Shown here in pieces: positions 41,280-50,343 of a stretch of 64,000 nucleotides of DNA. Each line of letters begins with the position of its first letter. The first letter of the stretch is position 1. Source of the DNA: Aeropyrum camini SY1 = JCM 12091. Its GTDB lineage: Archaea; Thermoproteota; Thermoprotei_A; Sulfolobales; Acidilobaceae. The stretch lies in NCBI RefSeq assembly GCF_000591035.1, contig NC_022521.1, forward strand, positions 806,001-870,000. The letters run 5' to 3'. Under the pieces are notes generated by a model. That model was not told where the DNA came from. It was given only the letters and a program-made list of their open reading frames with translations, and made no database searches. The translations under genes and the position numbers were made by a program.

Positions 41280-42320
41280 TTGGCCTCGGACTATGCAAAA
41301 GCCGTCCCCTACATTAGGGCTGTTCTATCGATGCTTCCGGACCCCTCGCAGTATAGAGAGCTTATGGAGTCGGAGAGCCTTGCAGAGGCTCTTTCCACCG
41401 CGTCAGCACCAGCATTCCCCGGTGTTAAGGAGGCTAAGAGCATGTCAGCCCTAGAGCCTCTCCTATGGAGGGATTTCGCTTCTATCGTGGTTAAAGCCGT
41501 AAAACTTTCTCCCGCAAAGGCAAAGTATGCAGTCGGCTTTAACCTCATGATAGAGGATGCCAAAGACGTCATATCTACACTGTACTCCCTCCGAGCCGGA
41601 AACCTAAACCTGGAAAACATCTCCAAGCTACCAACCTCGGCGGTAGAGGGTACTACGCTCAACAAGATAGTTTCATCGGGGGAGGAGCCTGAGAGTGTAG
41701 AGGCTATTGTCAATAGCGCTCCATCCCCCCTACTGAGGAAGCTTTACATTAAGCTGGCCAGCCTACTATCCGAGCCGGATAAGAGGCTCATACTTTACGC
41801 CCCAGGCCCCCTGGCTGTCAGCATGCTGGAGGCGGCCACGAGTAGTCTTCCAAGGGAGTCCAGCCTAGTCTGGAGGGTATACTGCCCGAGGATAAAGTTC
41901 ATGCTAATATCCGGTGTTTTACAGGCGAAATACTCCGGAGTTGACGCCAGAAGCCTTGACACGGTCTACAAAGGTGTAAGCACCTGCGGCTTCAACTGGG
42001 ACGGGGGCGTGAGGCAGATTTACGAGAGCGAGGACAGCGCCGCCGGGCTTGCCGTCTCACTCTCTCAAGTCATCCCAGGGGTTAGGCTTGAGGGCGGTGA
42101 CGTGGGTTCAATGCTTGAAACCCTTAGACAAACTACTAGAGCCGAGACCCTGAGGTCTGCTAGGGCTGCACTAGCTGGCTATCCCTTCCAAGCGGGCTTT
42201 ATAGCTGGAGGGCTGGAAGTAGCTAGGCTCGCCTTCGAGGACATGGCATACGTGCTAGCATCCATACACATGAAGCTACACAAGGAGAGGGTGCTAGCGA
42301 GGATCTCACAGACCTACTAA
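41280..42320 (+). CDS. A/V-type ATPase subunit C-like protein (tentative)
   Basis: 346 residues, the length of archaeal AtpC, mostly helical. The end (AALAGYPFQAGFIAGGLEVARLAFEDMAYVLASIHMKLHKERVLARI) resembles the conserved C-terminal YPF-x-x-x-x-x-x-x-x-x-x-E-x-R-N-L-R-x-I segment of subunit C. The middle contains pairs of helices consistent with the three-part subunit C bundle. The usual catalytic subunits A and B are not nearby. If the assignment is right, the protein links rotor and stalk of the ATP synthase; otherwise it is an unknown helical protein. Co-transcribed with the preceding coiled-coil gene. Confidence 0.65.
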   Translation: MASDYAKAVPYIRAVLSMLPDPSQYRELMESESLAEALSTASAPAFPGVKEAKSMSALEPLLWRDFASIVVKAVKLSPAKAKYAVGFNLMIEDAKDVISTLYSLRAGNLNLENISKLPTSAVEGTTLNKIVSSGEEPESVEAIVNSAPSPLLRKLYIKLASLLSEPDKRLILYAPGPLAVSMLEAATSSLPRESSLVWRVYCPRIKFMLISGVLQAKYSGVDARSLDTVYKGVSTCGFNWDGGVRQIYESEDSAAGLAVSLSQVIPGVRLEGGDVGSMLETLRQTTRAETLRSARAALAGYPFQAGFIAGGLEVARLAFEDMAYVLASIHMKLHKERVLARISQTY

Positions 42321-42398
42321 TCCCTCCTTCTAAACCCAACGATGGTATTTGTAACGTTTAAACCCAGCCAAGCATTCATTAGGCATAAATCGGCATGA

Positions 42399-42433
42399 CG
42401 GAAAACGTCTCAAGGCGGAAAACGTGGTTTTCC
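42399..42433 (+). repeat. Direct repeat and perfect hairpin before the winged-helix gene
   Basis: CGGAAAACGT occurs at 42399-42408 and 42416-42425 (17-base period). The second copy also forms a perfect 7-bp hairpin, GGAAAAC-GTG-GTTTTCC (42417-42433). It lies about 55 bases upstream of a small winged-helix gene and downstream of a possible TATA box (GGCATAAATC, 42381-42390), which is a position suited to an operator or leader structure. Confidence 0.5.
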
Positions 42434-42488
42434 AGGGTAATACCCGGTCTCGATCCTTACACCCTACAGCCCACCCAATCTCATTAGG

Positions 42489-42752
42489 GTGTTCAGCGTG
42501 CCCGGCGATCTGGAGGGCTGCATACACGTTTTAAGGATCGCTTCAGCCCTTGATGGTGAGAGGCTGGGTACTATAGTAGATGCTGCGCCCGGTTTTGGAG
42601 TAGACAGAGAAGACGTGGAAAAATGTCTGCAAACGCTGGCCGCAGCAGGTCTTATAAGGCTGTGTAAGGGGAGAGTCAAGATTACCTGGAGCGGTAGAGC
42701 CAAACTCCACCGCTTCCTCGAGGCAAAACTGGCCGGAGAGGAGGTCGGCTAG
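42489..42752 (+). CDS. Small winged-helix DNA-binding protein
   Basis: 87 residues with a compact winged-helix pattern: helix 1 LEGCIHVLRIASALDG, helix 2 LGTIVDAAPGFG, recognition helix REDVEKCLQTLAAAGLIRLC, then wing GRVKITWSGRAKLHRFLEAKL. This is the size of small archaeal transcription regulators. The repeat at 42399-42433 is a candidate binding site, suggesting autoregulation. GTG at 42489 or 42498 starts it. The FdhE-like gene follows 90 bases later with its own TATA box. Confidence 0.75.
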   Translation: MFSVPGDLEGCIHVLRIASALDGERLGTIVDAAPGFGVDREDVEKCLQTLAAAGLIRLCKGRVKITWSGRAKLHRFLEAKLAGEEVG

Positions 42753-42812
42753 ATCGTTCTAACCCGACCTCTCTGCTTCGGGCTATAGTCTTCTCCATAA
42801 ATCCTTGGACAA

Positions 42813-42821
42813 GTAAATATA
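42813..42821 (+). promoter_or_regulatory. TATA box, leaderless promoter of the FdhE-like gene
   Basis: GTAAATATA is centred near 42817. The transcription start, about 26 bases downstream, coincides with the ATG at 42843, making that codon the likely start rather than GTG at 42825. Confidence 0.55.
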
Positions 42822-42842
42822 CTCGTGGGGACTGTGAAGGCA

Positions 42843-43622
42843 ATGGCAGATGGTGCTAGATCCCAGAGGATTAGACGGAGAGTCTCCGAGCTGGTAAGAT
42901 CTCTAATGGCCTATAAGAGTCTGCACAGGCTCGAACTACCCGATCTAGAGAAGGTGAGAGAGGTTGAGAGGCTTCAGTCTGAAATTATCGAGGACCTTAG
43001 GGGTAAGATAGATGTAGAAGAGTGTGACGCGAGATGTGTAATAGAGAAGGCGGAGGATCTACTTGGCAGCGATAGGATAAGCGAGTACTGTAAGAGGGCA
43101 CAGATCCTCTTAGGCTTAGACCCCTCCGGATGCAAGCCCGAGGACCTGGTCAGCGTGGCTGAAGGCAGCGATGTAGATCCTTACAGGAGTGGTGGAGTGC
43201 TCCTGGTAGTCCAAGGCATTTTAAGGGGGCTCTCCGAAGAGCTCAAGAGAAAGGGATACATGTGGTCTGGCATAAGCCATAGGTGCCCCGTATGTGGGGT
43301 TGAGAGCGAGACGATGGTTAGAAGGGACGAAGGATTCTACATGGTGTGCCACATGTGCTTCTACACATGGCTTGTCTCAAGAGGAATACCCGTGTGCCCG
43401 CGCTGCGGCGCCACGGTACCGCTTGAGGTGGGCATATTCACGGACAAATCAAGAAGGATAGGACTGGGATTCTGCAGCAGATGCGGCTACACCTGGAGGG
43501 TACTCTTAGACCAATTTATGAGTGTCCCAGATCACGCAGCACCCCTCATAGCCTTAGGCGCTGAAAGGTTCAGACCAGCCATGGAGAAGGCTCTAGAGAA
43601 AGGGCTTGAGGAGGCTGGTTAG
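42843..43622 (+). CDS. FdhE-like zinc-ribbon protein
   Basis: 259 residues. An N-terminal helical domain (about 1-130) precedes two zinc ribbons with four C-x-x-C pairs (about C148/C151, C169/C172, C185/C188, C211/C214). The spacing and context (CPVCG...MVCHMCFYTWLVSRGIPVCPRCG...FCSRCGYTW) resemble FdhE, the assembly factor that passes sulfur-modified cofactor to formate dehydrogenase. No formate dehydrogenase lies in this window, so the client may be another molybdo/tungsto-enzyme encoded elsewhere, or the protein may have another zinc-ribbon function. It is convergent with the complex I operon. Confidence 0.8.
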   Translation: MADGARSQRIRRRVSELVRSLMAYKSLHRLELPDLEKVREVERLQSEIIEDLRGKIDVEECDARCVIEKAEDLLGSDRISEYCKRAQILLGLDPSGCKPEDLVSVAEGSDVDPYRSGGVLLVVQGILRGLSEELKRKGYMWSGISHRCPVCGVESETMVRRDEGFYMVCHMCFYTWLVSRGIPVCPRCGATVPLEVGIFTDKSRRIGLGFCSRCGYTWRVLLDQFMSVPDHAAPLIALGAERFRPAMEKALEKGLEEAG

Positions 43623-43797
43623 CACAGCTCCCAGCTGACCCTGGAATCCTAGGGTAATACCATCGACACACCCCAAGTATATAGCCAGAGCTGGTAACTC
43701 TGTTAGCGAGTTAACTATCGGTAGCCTAGGGAAAGTTTTCCGGGAAGGTGAAGCCCCTTTCTACACCTTTAACTTAGATTGGGGCTGGAACATTAGG

Positions 43798-45183
43798 TTA
43801 AAAGAAGGAGTTTACAACTAGGGGTGCTGCGAGGCCCAGTAAGAGTGTGACCAGGGCTGCGAGCACTAAGACATACCTACTCTCCTCTGTTATGCTGGGG
43901 GCCTCGTCGGCCTCGTCAAACGCGTCCCTGAGGAACCTGATATAGTAGACGGAGCTGACTCCGCTGTTGACGAGGGCTATAAGTACTAGTATTGAGCTGT
44001 AGCTTGTGGCTGGTAGAAACATGTAGAGCTTGCCCCAGAAGCCTATGAGCGGGGGGACGCCCAACAGGCTTGCCAGCAGTATGGCTACGCTCACAGCAGA
44101 GGCCCAGTCTCCCTTGAGTATCCCCTTAACCCTGCCCTCTGTCTCCGCGGCTAGGCTGAAGAGGGGGGCCTTGGCTACGGCGTAGGCTACAGCCTGGAGG
44201 CCTATCCCCGCCAGCGCTATTGTCGGGTTAACTCCGGCGCTCACTAGGTTGGCAACCGCCACCATGCCAACGAGGAGGTATCCGGTCTGTGCGATACTGC
44301 TGTATGCAAGCATCGCCCTCAGGTCTCCTGTGTTCAGTGCGGAGAGGTTTCCAAGAGTCATTGTGACTACTGCCGATGCGGCGAGTAGGAGGGCAAGGGC
44401 GTCTGCTTCAAAGGGTGTTAGGCCTCCTGAAAGCGTGTATACTAGCCTTACCAGGAGGCCTAGGAAGGCGAGCTTAGCGACGCCCGCAACTATAGCAATG
44501 GCCCTGCCGTCAGCCCTGCCATATACGTTTGGAACCCACCAGTGGAAGGGGAAGGCGCCAAGCTTGAACCCTATGCTAGCCATTATAGCGACAATCGCCA
44601 GAGCCTCAAGAGCTAGCGGAGGCCGGAGGCCAGCGTAGAATGCGGCTATCCAAGCGGCCATGAAAAGTGTGGCCAGTGTGCCTACATAGATGTATCTGAC
44701 GGCCGCTGCCACGCTGTTTCTATCGCCAGGCAACCCTGTTATGATGTACGTGGCCACTGAGAGCACTAGCCATGAAGCCAGTATTAACAAGGGGCTTAGA
44801 CTTCCCATTAGGAAGAAGGTTCCGAATAGGGTTAGAGGTAGGAGGCCGTAGTATCCTGGGTGTGTTGGCCACTCCTCTGCTTTGTAGTAAGCTTGTATAT
44901 ATGCTAGTGCAGCTGCAATAGCCGCTCCAAGCAGCATTACAGAGGACAGCTTGTCATGCACGATCATGTTGTTAGCTGTAGTGAGATTACCGTACGAGAA
45001 GACATAGTAAACTGTAGCTGCCGAGGCTATCAAAAACGCTAGAACGGCAACGCCCGTCAGCGCCTGCACATACCTGGCAAGGCCCGGCGCCGCCACGTAT
45101 ATAGCTGGTATGATAACAGCCAGGGCTAGCTCGACGTATATGAGGCCTGCGACAGCATTCCCGACAAGCTCTGCACTAACCAT
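43798..45183 (-). CDS. nuoN: Complex I membrane subunit NuoN-like
   Basis: 461 residues, about 14 membrane helices, a proton-pumping antiporter-like subunit (ND2 type). It has the FHWWVPNVYGRADG and GNLSALNTGDLRAMLAYSSIAQTGYLLVG motifs, with the functional lysines on helices 7 and 8 of the antiporter fold. ATG at 45183 follows GGAGGTGGG at a good distance; the longer open frame to 45273 runs back into nuoL and is rejected. Last gene of the operon. The final helices (LALVTLLLGLAAPLVVNSFF) match the family end. Confidence 0.92.
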   Translation of the reverse strand: MVSAELVGNAVAGLIYVELALAVIIPAIYVAAPGLARYVQALTGVAVLAFLIASAATVYYVFSYGNLTTANNMIVHDKLSSVMLLGAAIAAALAYIQAYYKAEEWPTHPGYYGLLPLTLFGTFFLMGSLSPLLILASWLVLSVATYIITGLPGDRNSVAAAVRYIYVGTLATLFMAAWIAAFYAGLRPPLALEALAIVAIMASIGFKLGAFPFHWWVPNVYGRADGRAIAIVAGVAKLAFLGLLVRLVYTLSGGLTPFEADALALLLAASAVVTMTLGNLSALNTGDLRAMLAYSSIAQTGYLLVGMVAVANLVSAGVNPTIALAGIGLQAVAYAVAKAPLFSLAAETEGRVKGILKGDWASAVSVAILLASLLGVPPLIGFWGKLYMFLPATSYSSILVLIALVNSGVSSVYYIRFLRDAFDEADEAPSITEESRYVLVLAALVTLLLGLAAPLVVNSFF

Positions 45184-45196
45184 AGAACCCACCTCC

Positions 45197-47305
45197 CTAT
45201 CCTCCAAGAATCCTGAGCAGGGGGCCGATCTTGTCCTCAAACGCGGCGTAAGCCGCCAGAGCGGCAAAGGCAAGGGAAACTATGTAAAGTGCGATAATGT
45301 AATCTGTCCTGCCCCTGTATATCTTCCGGGCCAGAAACGCTAGGCCGCCTCCCGCGGCCACGAGTATGGAATGGTAGAGCAGGTCTATACCGAGGTCTAG
45401 CTCCTGTAGAGCGGCGACTAGGGCCCCGCCACCCCCCAGGACGACTATATACACTATAGCGTTGAAGTACATCCTATCATACAGGAACCCATGTATCGCT
45501 GAGGCGATGGAGTATTCTCTTATAATTCTCCTGAAGTCGACCCTCAGCACCATGTAGAGCCCGGCCACGAGAGCTATGGAGGCTAGAACTCCAGCTACGA
45601 CACTGTAGGTGAGGCTTGTTACCTTGAATTTCACGAGCGCCTCCTCCACGGCCAGGCTCAGGGTCACCGCCTTCGATAGTGTGTCGAAGAACCCTGTGAA
45701 CCATAGCCCGAGCACCAGGCTTGCAAAGGCTAGTATAGTGTATGGTACAAGCATTAGCGGCGGCGCCTCGTGGAGGTGCTCCTCCACCCCCTTCTCGTAG
45801 GGTGGAAGGTGGAAGACCCTGATTATCATACGGGCTGTGTATGCGGCTGTGAGCAGGGCGGTTAGCGCAGCTAGCCCTCCGATAAACGGCTCGGCCTTAT
45901 ATGCGACCGCTACTACCTCCTCCTTTGTGAAGAACCCGCTCAACGGCGGCACCCCGGCTAGGCTTAAGCCGGAGAGCCAGAACGCCAGGGCTGTCAGCCT
46001 CATATACCTGGCGAACCCTCCCATGTGGTCTATGAACCTGCTGTGGGCAGCGTGTATAACCCATCCTGCTGCGAGGAAGAGGGCGGCTTTGAAGACTGCG
46101 TGGCTGACCAGGTGGCCTAGGCCGGCTGCTACTCCCTCGCCAGCCAGCTCGGCGGCGCTCCCGCCTGCGAGGGCTGAGGCTACTATGCCTCCGGCCGCCG
46201 CCGCTAGTATCATATAGCCGAGCTGGCTTGCTGTTGAGAAGGCTAGTATGAGTTTCAGCTCGTCGCTCACTAAAGCCATGAGGGATAGGAGCAGCGCTGT
46301 TAGAACGGCTATCCAGGCTAGAAGGGTGAAATAAGAGTTCACTCCGCCGAGGACCTCGGGCGCCCCCACCGCGAGAGCGCCAGTCACGATTATTGGGGTG
46401 AATCTCAGCACGAAATACACTCCCGCCTTAACCATAGTGGCAGCGTGTATAAGTGCTGAGACAGGGGTCGGGCCTGTCATCGCTGTTACAAGCCACTCGT
46501 GGAAGGGGATCTGGGCGCTCTTGGCTAGGGCACCTAGGGTGAATACTAGTAGGAGCAGGGGCAGCACTCCCTGGCCTGCGAACTCAGCCAGCCATACGTG
46601 TGCCGTGGAGGCTAGCTCCGGTATGCTCAATGTTCCCGCGGTAATGTAGAGGGCTGCAATCCCTATCAGAAAACCTATGTCCCCTACTCTCGTGAATAGT
46701 ATAGCTCTCACCGCGCTATGGCTCGGCTCGAAGAACATAGGCGTACCTAGCACCCTCCTACCCGGCCTGCCGACCCAGTAATCCTCCTCGTCGGTGTACC
46801 AGTGGCCTATCAGGGCGTAGCTCGCTATGCCCGTCCCCTCCCAGCCTACGAACATTAGGACGAGGTTGTCGGCGACAACTAGGAGCATCATACTTCCTAC
46901 GAAGAACGATATCATGAAGAAGTAGCGGCCATAACCCCAGTCACCCTCCATGTATTTTATAGAGTAGACGGCGATCAGGAGGCTTATCCATGAGACTACG
47001 AGGCTCATGATTGCAGAGAGGCCGTCGAAGTAGCTGCCCCAGCCTACTCCAAGGTGGGGTATCCAAACACTATCTGCCCCCACGTGCACCGTTTTCCCGT
47101 CGACTAGAACAAGCTTCGCGAGATACGTTGAGAACAGGGCTGACACAAGTATTCCAGCGACGCTCACCCAGCCATAGAAAGACTCCCTCCTAACTCCTAG
47201 AAGCCATCCAACCGCTATCACTACCGCTGCGAGATAGGGAGCCATCCATACGAGGCTCCAGGGCATTAGGGGGAGATTTATCACGCTGCTCTCCACAGCC
47301 ACCAT
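45197..47305 (-). CDS. nuoL: Complex I membrane subunit NuoL-like
   Basis: About 702 residues, the longest antiporter-like subunit (ND5 type), with about 16 helices and the C-terminal lateral-helix extension (about 540-700) that distinguishes it from NuoM and NuoN. Motifs: VADNLVLMFVGWEGTGIASYALIGHWY, AQIPFHEWLVTAMTGPTPVSALIHAATMVKAGVYFVLR (lysine after MV), and SGFFTKEEVV. ATG at 47305 (two codons inside the longest frame) follows GGGGGTGG. It lies between nuoM and nuoN, the reverse of the common L-M-N order. Confidence 0.95.
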   Translation of the reverse strand: MVAVESSVINLPLMPWSLVWMAPYLAAVVIAVGWLLGVRRESFYGWVSVAGILVSALFSTYLAKLVLVDGKTVHVGADSVWIPHLGVGWGSYFDGLSAIMSLVVSWISLLIAVYSIKYMEGDWGYGRYFFMISFFVGSMMLLVVADNLVLMFVGWEGTGIASYALIGHWYTDEEDYWVGRPGRRVLGTPMFFEPSHSAVRAILFTRVGDIGFLIGIAALYITAGTLSIPELASTAHVWLAEFAGQGVLPLLLLVFTLGALAKSAQIPFHEWLVTAMTGPTPVSALIHAATMVKAGVYFVLRFTPIIVTGALAVGAPEVLGGVNSYFTLLAWIAVLTALLLSLMALVSDELKLILAFSTASQLGYMILAAAAGGIVASALAGGSAAELAGEGVAAGLGHLVSHAVFKAALFLAAGWVIHAAHSRFIDHMGGFARYMRLTALAFWLSGLSLAGVPPLSGFFTKEEVVAVAYKAEPFIGGLAALTALLTAAYTARMIIRVFHLPPYEKGVEEHLHEAPPLMLVPYTILAFASLVLGLWFTGFFDTLSKAVTLSLAVEEALVKFKVTSLTYSVVAGVLASIALVAGLYMVLRVDFRRIIREYSIASAIHGFLYDRMYFNAIVYIVVLGGGGALVAALQELDLGIDLLYHSILVAAGGGLAFLARKIYRGRTDYIIALYIVSLAFAALAAYAAFEDKIGPLLRILGG

Positions 47306-47320
47306 AACCACCCCCGGGGT

Positions 47321-48862
47321 CTACGAGAGGAAGGCCTCAACCATTGCGAGGCTAGATGCGGCTAGGTCGGTGACCATAGGGCCTGCTACTAGGAATAGGG
47401 CTACTCCGAGGACCGCAAGGAGGGCTACCGTCGATTTGAACCCATCTACCTCCTCCCTCGCTGATATCTCGGAGCGGGGTTTGCCAAAGAATATCCTTCT
47501 CATAGTTATGAACGAGTAGGCGGCTGTTACAGTGAAGGCGGTTATAAGAATGATTGTCAGGAGGCCGAGGCTCAGAGCATCGCTGTAGCCTGGATAGTTT
47601 ATCACGGAGAGTGTGAGGTAGAGTTCACCCCAGAAGCCGAAGGCGGGGGGGATGCCGGCTAGGTGCAGGAAGCCTATCAGGGCTGCCGCCGCCGTGAGTG
47701 GATAGAGTCTGGCCAGCCCTCCCATCCTGGCAATATTCCTCAGCCCGTGTACCTCGGCTATGAAAACGCCGGCTGTCATGAAGAGGACAGCCTTGCCAAC
47801 GGCGTGGCCGAGGAAGATTAGGCTTGCGGCCGCGAAGCCTAGGGGGTGCAGCGTCGCCAGGGCTAGAAGCATGTAGCCCATCTGGCTTATGCTCGAGTAG
47901 GCCAGGAACCTCTTGAAGTCTAGCTGTGAAAGAGCCACTAGACCACCGTAGACTATGGTGACGAAGGCAAGCCCGAGCAGCAGCGGTCTGAGGTCCTCAA
48001 GCAGCCACGGGTAGAATGCAGCTGCAAACCTGGCTATCCCGTAGCCTCCGAGGCCTATCAGGTTTGGTGATAGGAGTGCTGAGATGGGTGTAGGCGCCTC
48101 TGCGTGGGCGTATGGCAGCCACATGTGGACGCCGAAGACCGCCATTTTCACGAGCATCCCGAGGAGGAGGCTCACGCCGGCAATCGCTGCGTATACGCTC
48201 CTGTCCACGGGGCTCGCAAAGTAGACTATCCTACCGCCCTCGACCGTGGCGACGTCGAAAGTGCCAGTCTTTATAACGTAGTAGAGGCCGCCTAGCAGCG
48301 CTAGAGCCCCGGCTATGTGGGTCCAAACGAAGTATAGGAGCGCTATCCTCCTCCTATCTCCATAGCCGTAGAAGGCTATGAGAAGGAAGGAGGATAGGAG
48401 GCTAAGCTCCAGGAAGATTATGAACAGTAGGAAGTTCAGCGAGTAGGCTATGCCGAGCATCGCCGAGGAGAATATGCTGTATAGGGTTAGGTAGGCTGCA
48501 TGGCCAGGGGCTCTCCCTCCCTCACGCTCCATCTCCCCTATCCTCACTGCCATGTACTTGTAGCTATAGACGGCGACAAGGGCTGTTACAATGGACACGC
48601 CTAGGACGAAAGGATAGGAGAACCCGTCGACGGCGAGCGCCACAACCCCGATTCCTACCCTGGATAGGTCTATGCTCAGAGGGTCTACAACGCCTTCAGA
48701 AAGTACGCCCTGGAAGGCGTAATAGGTTGATACAACACCGGGGATTGCCAGGGCCGCCGCGAGAAGCCAGTATACAGTCCTCGGTGGGAGAGCCACTACG
48801 GTTAGAGATGCGAGTATAGGCAGGATCAGGCTTAGCCAGAGTAGTGGGAATCCTAGCTCCAT
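47321..48862 (-). CDS. nuoM: Complex I membrane subunit NuoM-like
   Basis: 513 residues, about 14 helices, ND4 type. Motifs: FLLFIIFLELSLLSSFLLIAFYGYGDR (membrane glutamate in the FLELS segment), FGVHMWLPYAHAEAPTPISALLSPNLIGLGGYGIARF, and QLDFKRFLAYSSISQMGYMLLALATL. Starts 5 bases after nuoK, so translation is coupled. One of three proton-pumping modules in this operon. Confidence 0.95.
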   Translation of the reverse strand: MELGFPLLWLSLILPILASLTVVALPPRTVYWLLAAALAIPGVVSTYYAFQGVLSEGVVDPLSIDLSRVGIGVVALAVDGFSYPFVLGVSIVTALVAVYSYKYMAVRIGEMEREGGRAPGHAAYLTLYSIFSSAMLGIAYSLNFLLFIIFLELSLLSSFLLIAFYGYGDRRRIALLYFVWTHIAGALALLGGLYYVIKTGTFDVATVEGGRIVYFASPVDRSVYAAIAGVSLLLGMLVKMAVFGVHMWLPYAHAEAPTPISALLSPNLIGLGGYGIARFAAAFYPWLLEDLRPLLLGLAFVTIVYGGLVALSQLDFKRFLAYSSISQMGYMLLALATLHPLGFAAASLIFLGHAVGKAVLFMTAGVFIAEVHGLRNIARMGGLARLYPLTAAAALIGFLHLAGIPPAFGFWGELYLTLSVINYPGYSDALSLGLLTIILITAFTVTAAYSFITMRRIFFGKPRSEISAREEVDGFKSTVALLAVLGVALFLVAGPMVTDLAASSLAMVEAFLS

Positions 48863-48867
48863 ACTGC

Positions 48868-49176
48868 CTACACCCCCTCCTCCTCAAGGGGCATGGTTTC
48901 GAGGGTGCCTAGCCTCCTGTAGAGGGCGGCTACAAGGGCGACGACAACTATTATCTCGCCAGAGACGACTATAACAAGCATTATACCAAGGATGTTTGCT
49001 GCAAGGCTGCTCCCGCTGAGGACGACTATAATCAGGAGCAGTATGGCGTTGAATATGACTTCGGCGGATATCAGCTGCCTCACTAGATTCTTGGAGCCGG
49101 CTAGACCGTAGGCGCCTATAGCCGCTAGAACGGCGGACAGCAATACCACTACCTGCGACAGGGCTGCGTCTGCCAC
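48868..49176 (-). CDS. nuoK: Complex I membrane subunit NuoK
   Basis: 102 residues with three helices, ND4L type: LSAVLAAIGAYGLAGSKNLVRQLISAEVIFNAILLLIIVVL and NILGIMLVIVVSGEIIVVVALVAALYRRLG. The two buried glutamates typical of the family (in AEVIFNA and SGEIIVV) are present; they are needed for proton translocation. It follows nuoJ by 7 bases. Confidence 0.94.
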   Translation of the reverse strand: MADAALSQVVVLLSAVLAAIGAYGLAGSKNLVRQLISAEVIFNAILLLIIVVLSGSSLAANILGIMLVIVVSGEIIVVVALVAALYRRLGTLETMPLEEEGV

Positions 49177-49183
49177 TTTCCCC

Positions 49184-49678
49184 TCACCTCCTCCTGGCTA
49201 TAGCTATACCCTCGAGGATAGTGGCTGCCAGGCCGGCGGCCAGCACTATTATCACCGGGTAGAGATCTCTGGTTAGTATTAGAGCTATGCTGTCTAGCCT
49301 CACAGGCTGCGGGGCCGTATAGAGCTGCCAGAGGCCGCCTACGAATCCTAAGAGTATGACTGTGGAGAAGGCTGCGGCCGCTGCAGCCAATCCTCTCCAG
49401 TCATCCCACTCCTCCCTTCCTCCACCGCCGAGCATGCTCACACTAACTATGATGAACATTACCGCGGCGCCAACGTACACTATAACGAGGAAGACTGCCA
49501 CCAGCGGGAAGCCTAGAAGGCCCAGTATTGCGGCTGAGGCCAGCCCCACGAGCGCTAGTGAGGCGCTGGCGTATACCATGTCCCTATACCTAACTACAAA
49601 CATGCTGAAGAGGGTTGCGAGACCTGCTACTCCAATGAGTACCGCTGCCTCGAGGCTACCCGCCATTCTCTTCGGCAC
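49184..49678 (-). CDS. nuoJ: Complex I membrane subunit NuoJ
   Basis: 164 residues, five helices, ND6 type. The conserved LVIVYVGAAVMFIIVSVSMLGG segment (pi-bulge helix region of NuoJ) is at about 64-85. GTG at 49678 overlaps nuoI by 23 bases; ATG at 49666 would shorten the protein by four residues. Confidence 0.92.
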   Translation of the reverse strand: MPKRMAGSLEAAVLIGVAGLATLFSMFVVRYRDMVYASASLALVGLASAAILGLLGFPLVAVFLVIVYVGAAVMFIIVSVSMLGGGGREEWDDWRGLAAAAAAFSTVILLGFVGGLWQLYTAPQPVRLDSIALILTRDLYPVIIVLAAGLAATILEGIAIARRR

Positions 49679-50216
49679 CCCTCACAGGTATTTTAACTAG
49701 CCCATACTCCTCGTGTATCACAAGCCTTATCGGCGTCCCCTCAAGCGCCGTCCTGTACTCCGGCTCTTTCTGGAACGTCTCTAGATCCCAGAACATCTCG
49801 GCCAGGTTGTCGTACACTATGTCGTGGTAGTTAACATGGTAGAGCGCCTCGGTCGGGCAGATGTCTACACAGTAACCGCAGAAGATACACCGCTGGTAGT
49901 TTATGACAGGGAATTGTTTTGTAACCGTCTTTTCAGGCTCCTTAGGGTGTGGAACCGGTACTCTTATCATCTTCATGGCGGCGCTGGGGCATATCCTTGC
50001 GCAGGCGGCGCAGCTTATACACTTAGCCTTGTTAAGGATTATAAAACCTCTGTAACCCTGCCGGAGCTCAGGATATTCCCTAGGATAGTATATTGAGAAC
50101 CTCCTGGGATTAACGAAATATTTTAGGCCTATCATTAGGGCCGCTAGATTATCCGCCACTCCAGCGAACAGCCCACCCCTTCTGGGAAGAGTCTTAGCCA
50201 CCGCCTTCGGAGGCAT
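49656..50216 (-). CDS. nuoI: Complex I iron-sulfur subunit NuoI
   Basis: 186 residues from ATG 50216. Carries two 4Fe-4S ferredoxin motifs, CISCAACARICP and CIFCGYCVDICP, which relay electrons to NuoB. The frame stays open to an ATG at 50273, but a TATA-like box (50259-50270) lies inside that extension and would start transcription near 50238. GGGGTG precedes the ATG at 50216, which is therefore preferred. The gene is separated from nuoH by about 127 bases, the largest gap in the operon. Confidence 0.93.
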   Translation of the reverse strand: MPPKAVAKTLPRRGGLFAGVADNLAALMIGLKYFVNPRRFSIYYPREYPELRQGYRGFIILNKAKCISCAACARICPSAAMKMIRVPVPHPKEPEKTVTKQFPVINYQRCIFCGYCVDICPTEALYHVNYHDIVYDNLAEMFWDLETFQKEPEYRTALEGTPIRLVIHEEYGLVKIPVRGAEENGG

Positions 50217-50258
50217 TATCGACACCCCACAACATCCATCTCGCGCTGCCACAGATCC

Positions 50259-50270
50259 AAATATATAATC
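50259..50270 (-). promoter_or_regulatory. Possible internal promoter of the complex I operon, before nuoI
   Basis: Reverse-strand GATTATATATTT is centred near 50264. Transcription would begin near 50238, giving a 22-base leader with GGGGTG before the nuoI ATG at 50216. Confidence 0.45.
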
Positions 50271-50343
50271 CATGAACTAGGAGTTCACGAGGAGAGTATA
50301 TTAAAAGGAGGTATTTACGTGATGCCGTGCCAGGCTTTACAAG

